Part shown: in pieces, positions 24,445 through 36,464 of the stretch | Layout of the letters: each line of letters opens with the position of its first letter | Numbering within the stretch: the stretch's first letter is position 1 | Assembly (NCBI RefSeq): GCF_022376445.1 | Contig: NW_025955076.1 | Coordinates: 1-64,000 of the forward strand | DNA length: 64,000 nt | Reading direction: 5' to 3' | From: Fomitopsis serialis | Lineage: Eukaryota; Basidiomycota; Agaricomycetes; Polyporales; Fomitopsidaceae | Program-made: the position numbers and the translations under genes | The notes under the pieces: model-generated | Database searches by the model: none | What the model was told of the DNA's origin: nothing | What the model saw: only the letters and a program-made list of their open reading frames with translations

Positions 24445-24575
24445 CGCTGGCAAGCAAACCAGTGACCATATACTGTGGACTGCATGCCGGGGAGCCGGCG
24501 GTGGTACGTATCCCCTTGCTGGCCGACGACAATGATCAGTATGCTATATGTGACGCTCAAACGACGCGGAAGACG

Positions 24576-25544
24576 ATCAGCTTGTTCACAAACTACTTCA
24601 AGTTAGCGGACGCAGTACATCGTGCCCACGTGACACGCTCGTTGCGTTTCGTTCTCGTCGAATCTTGAGTACTTGAGTCTCGACTCGTTTGTGACTTCAA
24701 TTGTGGTTCAGTTGTGAGTTACAGAAGTGTCTGATATCAAGCAAGCACAGTGACATCGCGACTCAACTCGCAGACAAACTTGAAGTCAACGCTGCCGACC
24801 TCCTTCATGTCCAATTACGGTTTTATCGCACAGCCTGAGTTGTAGTCCACACAGGAAGCTGCACAAGCGACACTGGCAGTCGAGCTTCACGACAACAACA
24901 GCAACGTTGTGCATCATCTGCTGCAAAACGGTGTGAGAGCACCGCGACATGTGCTTTCAATGCGGTCAGTCTCAGCACTCAGTACTCAGTAGTGACTCGG
25001 CACTTACGATCTGCGGTGTCGCCGTCGAGGACACCGGATGGATGTCTGTACAGCACTGGCATCGCCCGACTTGCATCACACGAGCACTCCGTGACTGCAT
25101 TCAATCCAACGAGTACCGGGACCCGACTTACCCAGGTTTCCTCAAATCGTCAATAGGAGGGTGCAGATGATCTAATTCGAGAGGAAGTGCATCGTGGGTA
25201 GCGAGGGTGTTGGGTAACGGGAATATCTCACTTTATCTCAGGAATCGGAGAATCCTGCAGTCTCGTCACCTCTCGATCGCTCGAGGAGCTGTGATCCGCC
25301 CGGGGCACTGCGATACGCCGAAGGTTCTTCTGTATGCTGCATGTGAATACTCGAGTGTCCAAGTTTAGCTCCCCTTCCCTTCCCTACCGGGGTTGTCGGT
25401 GGAAACGACAGCCTGAATCACCACCCATGGCGAGTTATTGCGTCTCCTGAAGCTAAAGTCACCCGCGACGCAGTCTACATTGCGCATTCATACCTAATAT
25501 CACACTTTTATCTGGTCATTCTTCTGTACACGCAAGTCTTTCGT
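24576..25544. other. No recognisable gene
   Basis: Between the inner edge of the left arm and the peroxiredoxin gene. Only short frames (the longest on + at 24949-25170). Nothing recognisable. Confidence 0.45.
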
Positions 25545-26297
25545 CTAGAGCAGAGGCAGTATCTTGTCCGCTGCGCAGATGGTCAACTGGGACGTGACGG
25601 GCTCCACGGCGACGTGAGTGACAGTATCCCCCTCAGTCACAAGCACGAAACGCTGTATACGCCTCAATGTGAGAACTGGAAAGCTACTTGCGGAATAACA
25701 TACCTTCGATCGCGGCGCACCGAGTAGTTCCGACGCATCGAAGAGCATGCCGAGGGAGCCAACGAACGCGCCCTTATCATCCGCGACGAAGTGAATGGCT
25801 GGAATGACAGACATGAGCACTCGCTCACACAGAGGGAACCTGAAATGACACGTACGCGTTCCACCGGGGGCGAGTTGCTCCTTCCATGCCCTGGGAGTAC
25901 ATATGAGGCACAGTCAGGCCCAAATGGAGCAAACGTACTTCAGTGTGAAGACGTCGTTCACAGCAACAACATAGACATTGTCAATGCCCTTCTGCTTGAA
26001 CTGGTCATAGGCCTTGATGTATCCGGGGATCTGTGCACTGCACGTCCCAGTGAACGCTCCGGGCACACCGACCTATGCATTCTACTTTAAACGCGCTTTT
26101 GTACATGTCGAAAATCGAATAGCGTACAAATACGTTTCTTCCCTTTATTCCCTCAAGAGTAAACGTTTTCGCTGCTTCCTCCTCCTTCACCGGAACTTTC
26201 GTGGGATGGTAGAGCCAGGCTTGACCTCTGCCGCGGTCATGAGCGAGACTGCGGCTGAATGTGCGGCTTGAGTGGCAGTAGAGAGAAGAGACGCCAT
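25545..26297 (-). CDS. Type-II peroxiredoxin (Prx5/PMP20-like)
   Basis: Thiol peroxidase that reduces H2O2 and alkyl hydroperoxides. On the complement it starts MASLLSTATQAAHSA, continues EVKPGSTIP, KTFTLEGIKG, then VGVPGAFTGTCSAQIPGY with the peroxidatic Cys, VYVVAVNDVF, AWKEQLAP, FVADDKGAFVGSLGM, LGAPRSKRFVLV and ends AADKILPLL. Length would be ~195 residues, a little longer than usual (~170), because of an N-terminal Ala/Ser-rich extension of possible targeting role. Introns are short and in phase. One problem: between STIP and KVPVKEEE (about 26201-26206) the frame changes, as if one base were missing in a CCC run. The rest is well conserved, so I suspect an assembly indel, but a recent null allele is possible. 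Confidence 0.85.
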
Positions 26298-26468
26298 GGT
26301 AGAGATGAACGGAGGGAACAAAGTTGGGGAGGGTGGCAAAGACGCGAAGATGGTTTATATAGACGTGGATTGGCCGTGGATCGCCTGTGCCACCTTCGTC
26401 CATCGCGTGACGTCATGCAAGCCTAGTGTCACACAAGTCACACAGCAGTCACGACAGGTCACAGCAAG

Positions 26469-27740
26469 TCAAGAACGCGAGATGTTCTGGTACGCTACGC
26501 TGGCAGACTCGTACTCGTGGATGAATATTCGATGTGACTCCTTCGCCATGTATCTGCATGCCGCGACATCAGCAAACGACGCTACCATGCAGCTGGTCTA
26601 TACGTACACCATCAATTCGTTCGCATAGTCTCGAACGAGCCCGACTGACTCCGCATCCATATGTGAACTCGCCACCATTTGAGGGAGGCTCACTGTGCCA
26701 CATGCAGCATGAGCCGTGCGTGCATGAAATCAACGGATGCCGAAGAACGTACCCAGCATTCGTAGCAGATGCTCCGCGCCGTATATCGCGCTCATCTCCT
26801 TCTCCTGCCCCACTATCACTGTGGGACCCGTCACGTACTTCTTGCGTATCTCTGCGTACTGTGGCCGCTCGAACCGGTATAAAAGATTGGCTCCCAAGGC
26901 TCTCTCAAAGTAGGTCTGCAGACCCGCTATGATGGTCGGCAGCAGGACCGCAGGATCCCTGAGACTAAGCGACGCGTCAACAGTGAGACCAAGGCGTGCA
27001 CTGAATGGACCTACTGAGGTGGCTTCTCCGCAAGAACATGGGTTTTGAACTCTTCCAGAAGCTGTACCACATTTGGCGTCCTCGGCAGACTCACTAGCTA
27101 GGATGCTGTTAGCACAAGCGGGAGTGAGCATCGAACGTCGGTGAACACACCTGGTTGTTCTTCGTCACGGCTTCCCAGTCATCGACCAGAAGGGATTTCA
27201 GAGACTCAGGAACGTTGAGCCGCATCTCCGGCCGCTTGCTAGACTCATCCTGCCAAAAGCCTGAGTAAGGCGAGGTAGAATGCGTCGCCACCAACCCGAC
27301 ACACACCTCCTCCCGTCCTCGCTTTGTCCCCCGCGTCCCCCCATCTTTACGCCCTAGTCGTGCAGAATCCTTCGCGGAAGCGGACTTGTTCGCGCCTTTC
27401 GCGGCAGACGCGGATGACGAGCCCTGGGCCGCGGATGCCTGCGCTTGCAGTGCCTTCTGCAGCGCAATGTTCGTCTCATTGAACTTCAGTAACCGGGATG
27501 GCTGCACCCATTCATCCCATCTATGCATTTGCAGCCATGTTAGCGGGTGGTAGAAACATCGGTGAAGCCTGCGTACGTCTGCTTCCACCCCTTGTAATGC
27601 ACAAAGTAGTGTGGCCCGACCGAGCCGAGCTTTGTATTCGACTCGTCCCAATGGTCCATCTTCAAGACTTTGGCCTCGTACACAAGTGGTCCATGGTAGC
27701 ATAAAACTCTTTCGTTGGGAGTGAAGACACCGGTTGACAT
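26469..27740 (-). CDS. EAF3: Eaf3/MRG15 chromodomain protein
   Basis: Chromatin reader shared by the NuA4 histone acetyltransferase and Rpd3S deacetylase complexes; binds H3K36-methylated nucleosomes. On the complement it starts [18 protein letters not shown]. The chromo-barrel runs to [28 protein letters not shown] basic Ala/Ser/Lys linker (residues ~85-140) ends in KRGREE. The MRG domain begins at [18 protein letters not shown], continues [53 protein letters not shown] and ends FIHEYE plus a short tail stopping at TGA 26469-26471. About seven GT-AG introns keep frame throughout, and no break is seen. ~320 residues, normal for fungi. Confidence 0.93.
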
Positions 27741-27774
27741 CTTGAATGCACGACACGTAAAGTCAGGTCAAGTC

Positions 27775-27927
27775 GCGGTGACGGTGAGTTGATTCAAACG
27801 TCCGCAACGATTGTTGAACGAGGCATTGATTCTTACTAACCGTGGGAGTACCGACTAACCAATGCCCCATTCAACAATGTTCTAGACGTTTGAATCACAC
27901 AACTCACCAACAACTCACCATCACCGC
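27775..27927. repeat. Long imperfect inverted repeat (hairpin/MITE-like)
   Basis: The left arm begins GCGGTGACGGTGAGTTG at 27775 and continues ATTCAAACGTC and ATTGTTGAACGAGGCATTG to ~27828. The right arm, ~27859-27927, is its reverse complement with an extra internal duplication of GTGAGTTG. The loop is about 30 nt. It starts only 35 bp upstream of the Eaf3 ATG. No clear target-site duplication is visible. Confidence 0.7.
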
Positions 27928-28420
27928 CATAAACATACCTTGAAACAGCTTTTCTTCACGAAGCCACGCTTCATCGTGCCAGTGGCGAGCTCACCTGTTC
28001 AAACGTTCATGTCTCGTAGAAATCGATCAACGTTCGAATACAAAAACAGACATGTTGTCCTAGCGTTGCTTCCAGCGGGAAACGTCTTTGCGCATGGGCC
28101 ATCTCGCGGAGCCTCGAATTCAAGTTCAGGGCTGTCCCATCGCAACCAGGGTCGCTCTACAGCGTGATTATTGCACTACATAACGCTGTCACTGACTCTA
28201 AACAATGCTTCAGACTACATTCAGGAAGCTGATTATAATATGTACATGAATGACAACAGAATGCGTAGACGGTACATCGTGGCTCAACGATTAGTGAAGC
28301 GAAATACACATTATCGGGAGCTTTTCTCCTCGTGCGTGAACTCTATCATGATATTGAACAAGTCCTTGGGGCGGCAGCAAGCCACCATGCCGTGCGGTAT
28401 GCGTTAGGAATCATTCACGT
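27928..28420. other. Intergenic region, Eaf3 to H+-ATPase
   Basis: Holds the rest of the Eaf3 upstream region and the 3' flank of the H+-ATPase gene. An A/T-rich stretch near 28170-28400 has only short frames. Confidence 0.45.
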
Positions 28421-31400
28421 TCAGTGCTTCTTCTCCGCCTTCACCGGGGTCGCCGCACCGGACTGCTTCTCATCCGCCGAGGCACCCTTCGAGATACGGT
28501 AGTACGACTCGCCGCTGGAGTCGTGCTCGTGGACGAGCGTGAGGCGCTGCATCTCGGTGAGGAGGTTCTCGAGCTTCGTGTTCTTGTGGCTACGGTTGCG
28601 GCGGCCAATGTTGTCGAGCCACCTGATCTTGCTCAAGAGGTAGTCTGGGGGCCATGTGTGAATAACCCGCCTACACCAAGGTGGAAAAATGGAACACTCA
28701 CAGGCAAAGCCGACCGCGACGACAACACCGAAGGAATAGCACCAGATCTTCACGACAGTGACGATATCGAGCCAACTAGACGGGCGCATCAGTCTCTGCG
28801 ACCCTGCGGACCCGAGTGACGAGGGCTACTCACCCTCCGTGGACAGCCGGACCGGACAACCAACCGAAGAGAGCAAAGATGGTGGCGAGAGCGTCTACAC
28901 CGAGGATAGCGCCGACAAGCTGCCAGGACGGCCAGACGAAAGGACCCGAGTCAGGGCCTTGAGCCATACGGGTGATCAAGATGACCCAGGACTCGGTAAG
29001 CGCAACCTCAAGGAAGAGGACTTCCTGGACGCTAGATGGAAGACGCCAATCAGACAGCCTGCTTTGAGGATATTGGTAGGTCATCAACATACCTTCCAAA
29101 GTTCTGAATTACACCGCCGTTGTGGAGGAAGAGAGTACCGCGGATGATCCAGGTGCCGACAGCGAGGAGCAGACCCATGATGGTCGAAATAATCCACACT
29201 TTGGGAAGTTGCCAATCGACCGGCTTGCGTTCATGCGGAGCATTGTCGTAGGCAATGGCAATCGTAGCGACGCTGCGTGCGTTATTAAAGCCTGTGCACG
29301 TGATGTACTGAGCAGGACGTACTCAGCGAAGATAGCGATAAAGACGATGAGGTCGACACGGATAGTCTCGTTCAAGATCAGCATAGACGTGCACTAGAGT
29401 GTTTCGTCAGTACCATGCATGCAGACTGAGAGCTGAAGATACGTACCAGGTAGACCTCAAGGTGTATACAAAGCGCAATACGATAGACGATGTAGGCCTT
29501 CATGCGATGGAAGATCTGACGAGCGACCTTGATAGCCGTGATGATAGTGCTGAGACCCTCATCCAGGAAGACGACATCCGCAGCCGTGCGTGCAGCATCC
29601 GAGGCACCCTCGACAGCAATGCCACAGTCCGCCTTTTTGAGCGAGGGAGCGTCGTTGACACCGTCACCGGTCATGGCCGTCAAGTGGCCACGCTCCTGTA
29701 GCATCGCAACGACCTGGTACTTGTGCTCCGGGAAGACCTCCGCAAAACCGTCCGCACTCTCGATGAAGTCGCGCACTTCCGAGCCGGGCATTCCGCCAGT
29801 AATGAGACGCTCCGAGTCGTAGACGTGTGTGCCGAGGCCGAGCTGCTTGCAGGTCTCGATGGCAATGGCGACCGCATCACCAGTAAGCATCTTCACACTG
29901 ATTCCGAGGTCCATGGCTTCGTGGATAGTCTGTCGGGGCTCAGTATTCATGCACATATCAAATAATGGGCAAAAACATACAGCAGCCGTGTCGCCGCGCG
30001 GTGGGTCGAACATGCACAGCATACCAAGCAGCTGCCATGGCTCTCCATCTTCCTTGCACGCAACACCGAGCGAACGGAAGCCACGTTGAGCGAACTCAGC
30101 AGCCTGGGCACGATATGCAGCCACAGTCTCCTGATTGAAGTTGTCGAGACGCAGAATCCTATGCCAGCGCAAGTGTCAACAGGAACCAGCGATACACATA
30201 CGTCAAGGTCACGTACGCGTTGGGGGCACCCTTAGCGCAGATGTACTTGTGTCCGTCCTTCTCGACTTCAGCCGTGATGCGCTTGGAGACGGGGTCGAAC
30301 GGCGTGAACTTGTGCGTGTGCCAGCCCCTGCGGAGGATCTCCTGCGCGCCCGGGTAGTCCTTCAGCCCGACGATGGTGACCTTGTCGATGGGGTCGAGTG
30401 ACTTGACGTTGTGCGACGAAGCGAGGACTGCCACGGCCATGAACCAGTTGGGATCAACGTCGGGGGCGATGAACGGCTCGTTCAAGGAGAGCTTGTTTGC
30501 CGTGAGCGTGCCGGTCTTGTCCGAGCACAGCATGTCGACACCTGTGGGGCAAGATCAGACAATGCCCGCGATCGGTTCGCGGTAAGTACATACCAGCGAG
30601 GGACTCGATAGCGGTGAGCTTCTGCACGATCGCCTTGCGCTTCGCGAGGTAAGCAGCACCGACAGCCATCGTCGTCGTGGTGACACAGGGCAGACCAACA
30701 GGGACACCAATGATCTACAGTCTTGTCAGACAAGCGATCGCGCACCCGTGTGTGAAGTAGAACTGACCAGGAAGATCAGGGCATACACGAGCAAGTTATT
30801 ATCCTTCGGTTCGGCGATGCCGACGTGCCTGAAGAACCCGCCGATCCAGACGATGAAGATGAACGCAATAACGAGGCCGAGGAGCGCCGTGCCGATACCG
30901 CTCAACACGATCTGGAAGTGGCCGACATCGTTGGAAGCTGTAATTATGGCAGATGTCAGCGGCCCGCGATCTCAAACCACTGTGAAAGTACGTACACAAA
31001 ACGAGACGAGCAGTCTTGCCGACAAAACTGTACGGAGCACTGGCAGTGACCATGGCATACACCTTCCCGCGTTTGACACCGCAAGTGTAGAAGGCGATGT
31101 CGCCGATGAACTTATCCGACGCGAGGGACTCTCCAGTGATTGCGGACTGATCGACTGAGCACACGGAGGGCCCTTGTCGATGCCGGACGCGGTGCTCGAG
31201 TTCGACATCCCGCGGCCACGCTTTTCTAGAACTTGCTGTGCTCTGGAACCATTCTTGTCTGCGTAATCGGCGATGATCTGCGAAGTGAATATGAACACTG
31301 GATTCGCTGCTGCGCGAATGTCGCCTACGTACCTTGGCGTCTGCAGGGATGGTGTTTCCTTCTTCCAACACGAGCTGTGGACAAGTTCAGAGTCAGCCAG

Positions 31401-32270
31401 AACGATGAGAGAAAAATGATACATACAATGTCACCAGGTACTAGATCCCGAGCCTCGACCTCCTGCTCGCGACCGTCACGGACGACAGTGGCCTTCATGG
31501 CGATACCAGCCTTGAGTTGAGCAACGATGTCACCAGCTTGCCTGTAGTGCAGTATTAGATCCAAGCATATGATAACTCAGCAGCAGACGCACTTCTCCTG
31601 ATACCAACCAACCAAGGCGTTCAAGAACAGGATACCGATCTACAGACGAGATCAGTCGATGGATGGATGCTTCGAGAAATATTGGCCGTACAATAACACC
31701 AAAGTCGATCCAGTCACGCAAACCAGCCGAAAGACAGACAGCAAGTTCCATGACGTAGAGAATAGGGCCGCGGAAGTACGAGATGAACTTCAAGATCTGG
31801 TTCTCATCAGGACTACGCACAACGATCGTCAGCACTGAGACATATACGTGTGAGCAATAGCATCAATCACCTCTCCAGCTCGTTGTAGCCAGCGATGCCC
31901 CTACGCCTGTCGATCTCGCCGCCGGACGACAAGCCGGCCTGGATGTCAGTTCGCAGCCAGTCGGCGGGCACCTTGAGCTCCTTGGTGCTCTTCGCCTTGA
32001 GCTTCTTCCACGGGGCGAACCAAGGGCGGTAATATCCGCCATCTTCCTGCCCGTCGCTGTCGTCGCCGTGGTCCAGCTTGGCCGCCTCGGTGCGCGCGAA
32101 GCGCAGGATGTTGTCGTACTCGTCACCTCCTTCGTACACTACACGCGCCCCAGGTCAGCATGATCTCATCCAGGCAGAGTCTACGTGAACGTACTAGGCT
32201 TCTCTGCCTGGGTGGCGCTGTCGGGAGTGCCAATAGCGGCCTCCTCATCGTAGTGCCCGTGAGTAGCCAT
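28421..32270 (-). CDS. PMA1: Plasma-membrane H+-ATPase (P3A type)
   Basis: Pumps protons out of the cell and sets the plasma-membrane potential that drives nutrient uptake. On the complement: N-terminus [14 protein letters not shown], acidic region, then [20 protein letters not shown]. Transmembrane helices with [15 protein letters not shown] and [15 protein letters not shown] sequence follow. Next come [28 protein letters not shown] (A-domain TGES), the phosphorylation site [23 protein letters not shown], and [20 protein letters not shown] (hinge). C-terminal helices include [15 protein letters not shown]. The regulatory tail has [16 protein letters not shown] and ends KAEKKH. About 990 residues in many exons, normal for the family. 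One frame change lies between GIDKGP and SVDQSA-type sequence at about 31166-31173 (one base missing in GGGCCCTCC context), probably an assembly error. Confidence 0.95.
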
Positions 32271-33999
32271 AGCGGTGAAGGATGTCGAGTGACGGGTACG
32301 GTACGTGTCCAGAGCACGGGGGAGCCATGGGATAGGCGGCGGGGGGTTATATCCCAGCGCACAGCAGGCGCTCCGTGTTTCTCTGAGGGAACCGCATCGT
32401 ATTCGCGGACTGAGGCGGCCTGGCCTGCGTCGGACAGGAGCGCAGAATGACGCTGTAGCCTATCGTGCCCTGTCATCCTCGCCCAGAAGCGCGGGCGCGC
32501 AGGGGACGCGAGTGCAGAATGCGCGAGCAGATAGGATCAGTCGTCCTCGTATGGCGAGAGGGCCAATCGGCGTGCGCGTTCCCCGCCCTGTATGGGTTAG
32601 TTGTGCCCTTTAGACGGGTGACGAGTACGCGTACGATCACTTCGTAACGCAGTCGATGTCGTGTCCTTCCGGGAGCTTATTCTCGGCGAGCATACATGAC
32701 GGTCGCATGATCAACGCACTTGCACACAAAAGACCCTTCCGAAGCATCAAGTAGCAGCATGGCGCGGCCTAACGCGGGATGCGCAGGAATCCACTAATGT
32801 ACGGCGGCGAAAGGCCACTGCACAACGGGCACCCGGGATGAGTGGGAACCACACAAATAGACATTGGCGCGGAGTACTCGCCTGCAGGACCCGAGGGGTG
32901 CGCCCGCTTTCCGTAGTGGACGGGCGGCCAGAGGTAACAATCAATATTTCGCGGGTCCGCGCAAATTCGTGCGACGTGCCAATCGTATGCTGCCACGGCA
33001 CCGTTTCTCGATGATTCGCACTGCCTGTTCGCTGTCGGTACGTCACTCGCGTCTGTGTCAGAAAGCTACATCAGGACTTCGACGCGGGCGAAATGCGTGC
33101 TGGTCGAAAGTCAACCAGCGGCAGCACCACCGCCACAACCGCTCAGAGACCGAAGCACCCGAGTCTCACAAATGCACATAGCAATCCGAATCATGGTATG
33201 TCACATACGTTTTATTGGCTAGCAACCAGTACACTGATGCCTCCAAATAGTCCGCATAAATAGCATATAACCTACAGACCATAGTGATAAGCCCATAATT
33301 CATGTGCCATGCCGAGCCTAGAGTGCATTCTGGATTGTGGAGATGATAGATGGCGAGTAACCGCGAGAGCAATACAACATTCGACGGAAGGAAGAAGGGC
33401 CTACCAGCATACCGTACATAGATAACGTGAGTGGGACGCAGAAATGGGGGAGCGTCCTGTGGTCGAGATGGAGACGACGCCCGGATCGGACGCAGCACGT
33501 TCCACGGCGCGTCGGGGTCGGGACGGAGTCCTGATACATACGAGACGCGCCCGTAACGCCCGATCCATCGCGTCAGCGGCGGCAGGCTGCGAGCGCACAG
33601 CTGTCAGAACCCTGCCTGACACACCAGAATAGCAGCGCACTCACCACATAGAAATACATAGCCAGCTGCGGCGCCTGCCAGCCACGAAAGAAAGCCTCCA
33701 AGAATACCCGGCGCGCACTCCGTGCGACCCCTACAATGTGTCCCGCAGACGCGACGGGACGCGTCGGACGGCACCGGGCATGTTCATTTACACTGTCAGC
33801 CGTGCACCGCGTACGCATGTGTCGACTCCCAGACTACATAGCATATCGCGCGAGCACCTGACGATCAAGATTTTGCATGGCGTACTGGCCTGCTGCGAGC
33901 ACAACCCATTAGCGACGCTGCCAAACGACCATTCACAGACGAGCACTACTCACACCTGCACACCGGCACATGGGTGTCCCGACCCACGACGCGTCCTCA
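32271..33999. other. H+-ATPase upstream region and unresolved DNA
   Basis: Long divergence-free gap. Nearest the ATPase is its 5' flank, with a GGTTATATCCC sequence near 32345. Around 33630-33720 on - a stretch reads RRVFLEAFFRGWQAPQLAMYF, which is protein-like with a splice donor after it, but I cannot extend it into a gene. The rest is nondescript. Confidence 0.4.
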
Positions 34000-35723
34000 C
34001 TATGAGGCTCGCCGTAATGCCGCGGCCGCCTTCGCCGCTTCAGCCGCTGCGCTGCACGCATGGCATGAGCGGCACTTCCGCTTGCGCTTGCGCTCGCTCG
34101 GCTTCGGGACCGACCAGTCGAATACCCAGTCGTACTCGATCCGGTGCTTCTCCGCGAGCCCGCGGAACAGCGCGCGCAGGCCATCGTAATCGGGCAGGTC
34201 GTCGAACTCGAGCCCGCGCACGTACTTGTGGAAGATGTCGAACTCGGCCGGCAGGCCGACGGTGAGGAACTCCTCCGTCTCGACCTTCTTGTCTCTAATC
34301 AGGTTCCACGTCGTCGTCGCGTCGGGGTCCTTGATCTTCCGCCACGGCAGAGTGCCGCGCATGAAGTAGATCAGCATGTATGCGAGGGCCTCGAGGTCGT
34401 CTCGGCGCGAGCATTCTACAAGCAGACCAATAAGCCACTGACGCCACCATGCGAGGCGGACTGACTCACCGACACCGAGGTGAGTGTTGATTGACGCGAA
34501 CAGACAGGTGCCAACGCCGTGCTGATCCTCCTGCATGTAGGGGATATGCGCGCCGGTGCGGGAATCGCGGTACTTCTTGGCGAGGCCAAAGTCGATGATG
34601 TTTACGAGGTATGGTGAGTCTTTCTCGGATCTGGCCATGACGAAGTTACCGGGCTTCACATCACGGTGAACGAGATCACGCGAGTGGATGTACTCGACGC
34701 GCGATATCTGGATGGAAGGAGCACGACGTCAGCGTTGTTTCAATGCGCGAGGACACCTGACAATGGGGGAGGGAATCGTGATCAAATCCAGAGGGGGTTT
34801 TGTCCAGACGCAAGCCATCGCCGCCGAATAGGGCTGTTAAATTGTCTGACCAGAGCGCGTCATCGTCGCCCAAGCATGACGCGTCTGCAGAGCAGTGCAG
34901 ACAATGACACAGAATTTTGGGGAGAGGCTAGATTTCGTTCTGACCTTTCGGGCGAACATTGTCCTGGCACGAGGCCAAAAGCTAAAGTAGCGGCCCTCCC
35001 CACATATAATCACAAGTCCTGGGGCCCAAACTTCGGTAGCCCCGCTGGACGCCCAGATCGGGCAGCGCCAAGTCTGGGGCACAAGCAATGACAGAGAAGA
35101 GATCAAGCATCTACGTCTGCAATTGCGGGTCATGTTCCAAGGCCGAACGAGCACAAGCGCAAACAGAAGCGGCGCTCGTTCTTATGTGCGCCGCCACACG
35201 CCGCCACCGCGCGCTTGACGCCACTGTGTCGCGCCTCGAGCAAGCGACGTCACAAGAGTCGCTCGTATCGGCATACAAAGAATGCACGCGCAGGGAAGGA
35301 GAAAGCACTCACAAGTTGGTCTGCAAGAAGCAATACAGTTTTGAGCGAGAAGTGTCGGTTACACATGCGGAAGAGCTCCTCGAGGGAGGCCCGAGCAGGT
35401 CGATGACCATGACGTTGAAGTCGCCGGCCTTTCCCGACCACATAATCCATGGTACACCCGGCGCGCCGGACAATGTTTTGTAGATCTTGGTTTCTTGTTT
35501 CAGTGGGCTTGACTTTGCAATGGCTGGCTCGAGCTTGATGGCGACTTCTTTCCCGGCCACAGTGTGCACGCCCTGGAAGACGGCACCTAGACACGGGCAC
35601 AATCCGTAAGCTCACAATCCAGACCGCGAACCCAAGGGCGACGCGTACCGCAGCCACCGTTGGCAATCGCCTCTTCGACCTGTACTTGCCACCGAAGGCG
35701 AAATCCGTGTTTATGCGCGACAT
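34000..35723 (-). CDS. Casein-kinase-1-like Ser/Thr kinase
   Basis: CK1-family kinase. On the complement: N-terminus MSRINTDFAFGGKYR, Gly-loop-like ANGGCGAVFQG, VHTVAGKEVAIKLEP with the ATP Lys, GKAGDFNVMVIDLLGP, LFRMCNRHFSLKTVLLLADQL, catalytic HRDVKPGNFVM, DFGLAKKYRDSRTGAHIPY, FASINTHLG, RRDDLEALAYMLIYFMRGTLPW, and a basic tail KPSERKRKRKCR that could be a nuclear signal. The activation segment GVGTCLFASINTHLG departs from the usual LVGTARYASINTHLG, so this is a divergent CK1. About 350 residues. Frame changes occur near 35668-35672 (before ANGGCG) and 35385-35392 (after LLGP), each consistent with one lost base. One intron, 34708-35312, is unusually long at 605 nt. Confidence 0.85.
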
Positions 35724-36464
35724 TGGAAGTCCGTGAATAGGAGAGAAACGTGAGGAGGCGTGTTCTAGCGTGGCTGATGGCGTAAAGCGGCGAGTGCGCG
35801 CGGATGCTGCGCGAGAGAGGCGTGGAGGACGTGCGGCCGCGTAGGGGGAATGATGTGGTTCGTGTTCAACCGTGGGGGGTCCCTCCTCGCGTGTCTTAGA
35901 TAAGCCCGCTGCCGCCCACGGCCGTGGCCTTGTTCGGCGATCCCAGCCACATACTTACGTCATGTGCTCACACGGCCCAGAGCGGCCTCCTGATACCGCT
36001 CCCGCCTTCTGGCTCATCCTTGTCCTCCCCCGGGCTTCCCTACAACAGACTGCAACCATGTCTACGGTCGGTAAGTACGTACAAGGCAAATTAATCTTTG
36101 CGCGCAATGGTTCGTCTGGTTTATGTCTGGTTGGTGCAGCCTCGGCGGAACGACCCCGATTCGAGGACGCGCCACCAAACGTGCAGACTTGGCCATATTG
36201 TTGCAGCATTGAGGACAGTTGAGGAGAAGCGGCCAAATTATTACGGCAGATCAGGGGGCCTCGATACAGCCCCGACATTCAATATTAAAGGCTGGCGGAA
36301 CGCCGTCGGTGCGTCAACTCTGTGGAGGATCTTCGGAAGGCAGCAAGGAGACAATGCTCATATGTGCGAGGAACGTGTGTTCATTAAAACATAGACCATA
36401 CACAGTGAATATAACATAGCGGATTATAAGCATGTAGCAAGCAAGGAACGATCACCATGTTTGT
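35724..36464. other. Intergenic, no supported gene
   Basis: The start-like ATGTCTACGGTCG|GTAAGT at 36058 looks like a first exon, but I cannot find a following exon with an open protein-like frame. Nothing else is recognisable. Confidence 0.4.

Larger units (their letters stand above)
17940..24575 (+). repeat. Left arm of a large inverted duplication
   Basis: This ~6.6 kb is repeated in reverse order and orientation at about 40630-47450. Matching landmarks on the two arms are: MAK21 stop (18297 and 47094), F-box start position (20165 and 45024), F-box stop (21790 and 43399), AKR start (24274 and 40882). The coordinate sums are nearly constant (65156-65391), so the arms are collinear. Coding and intergenic parts both match. 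The outer edge lies inside the MAK21 tail, the inner edge in the AKR promoter. Boundaries are approximate. Confidence 0.85.

Noticed and set aside
25545..26297. Calling the peroxiredoxin a pseudogene because of the frame change
   Set aside because: Only one single-base break in a C run while all catalytic and structural motifs and splice sites remain; other essential genes in the window show the same kind of break.
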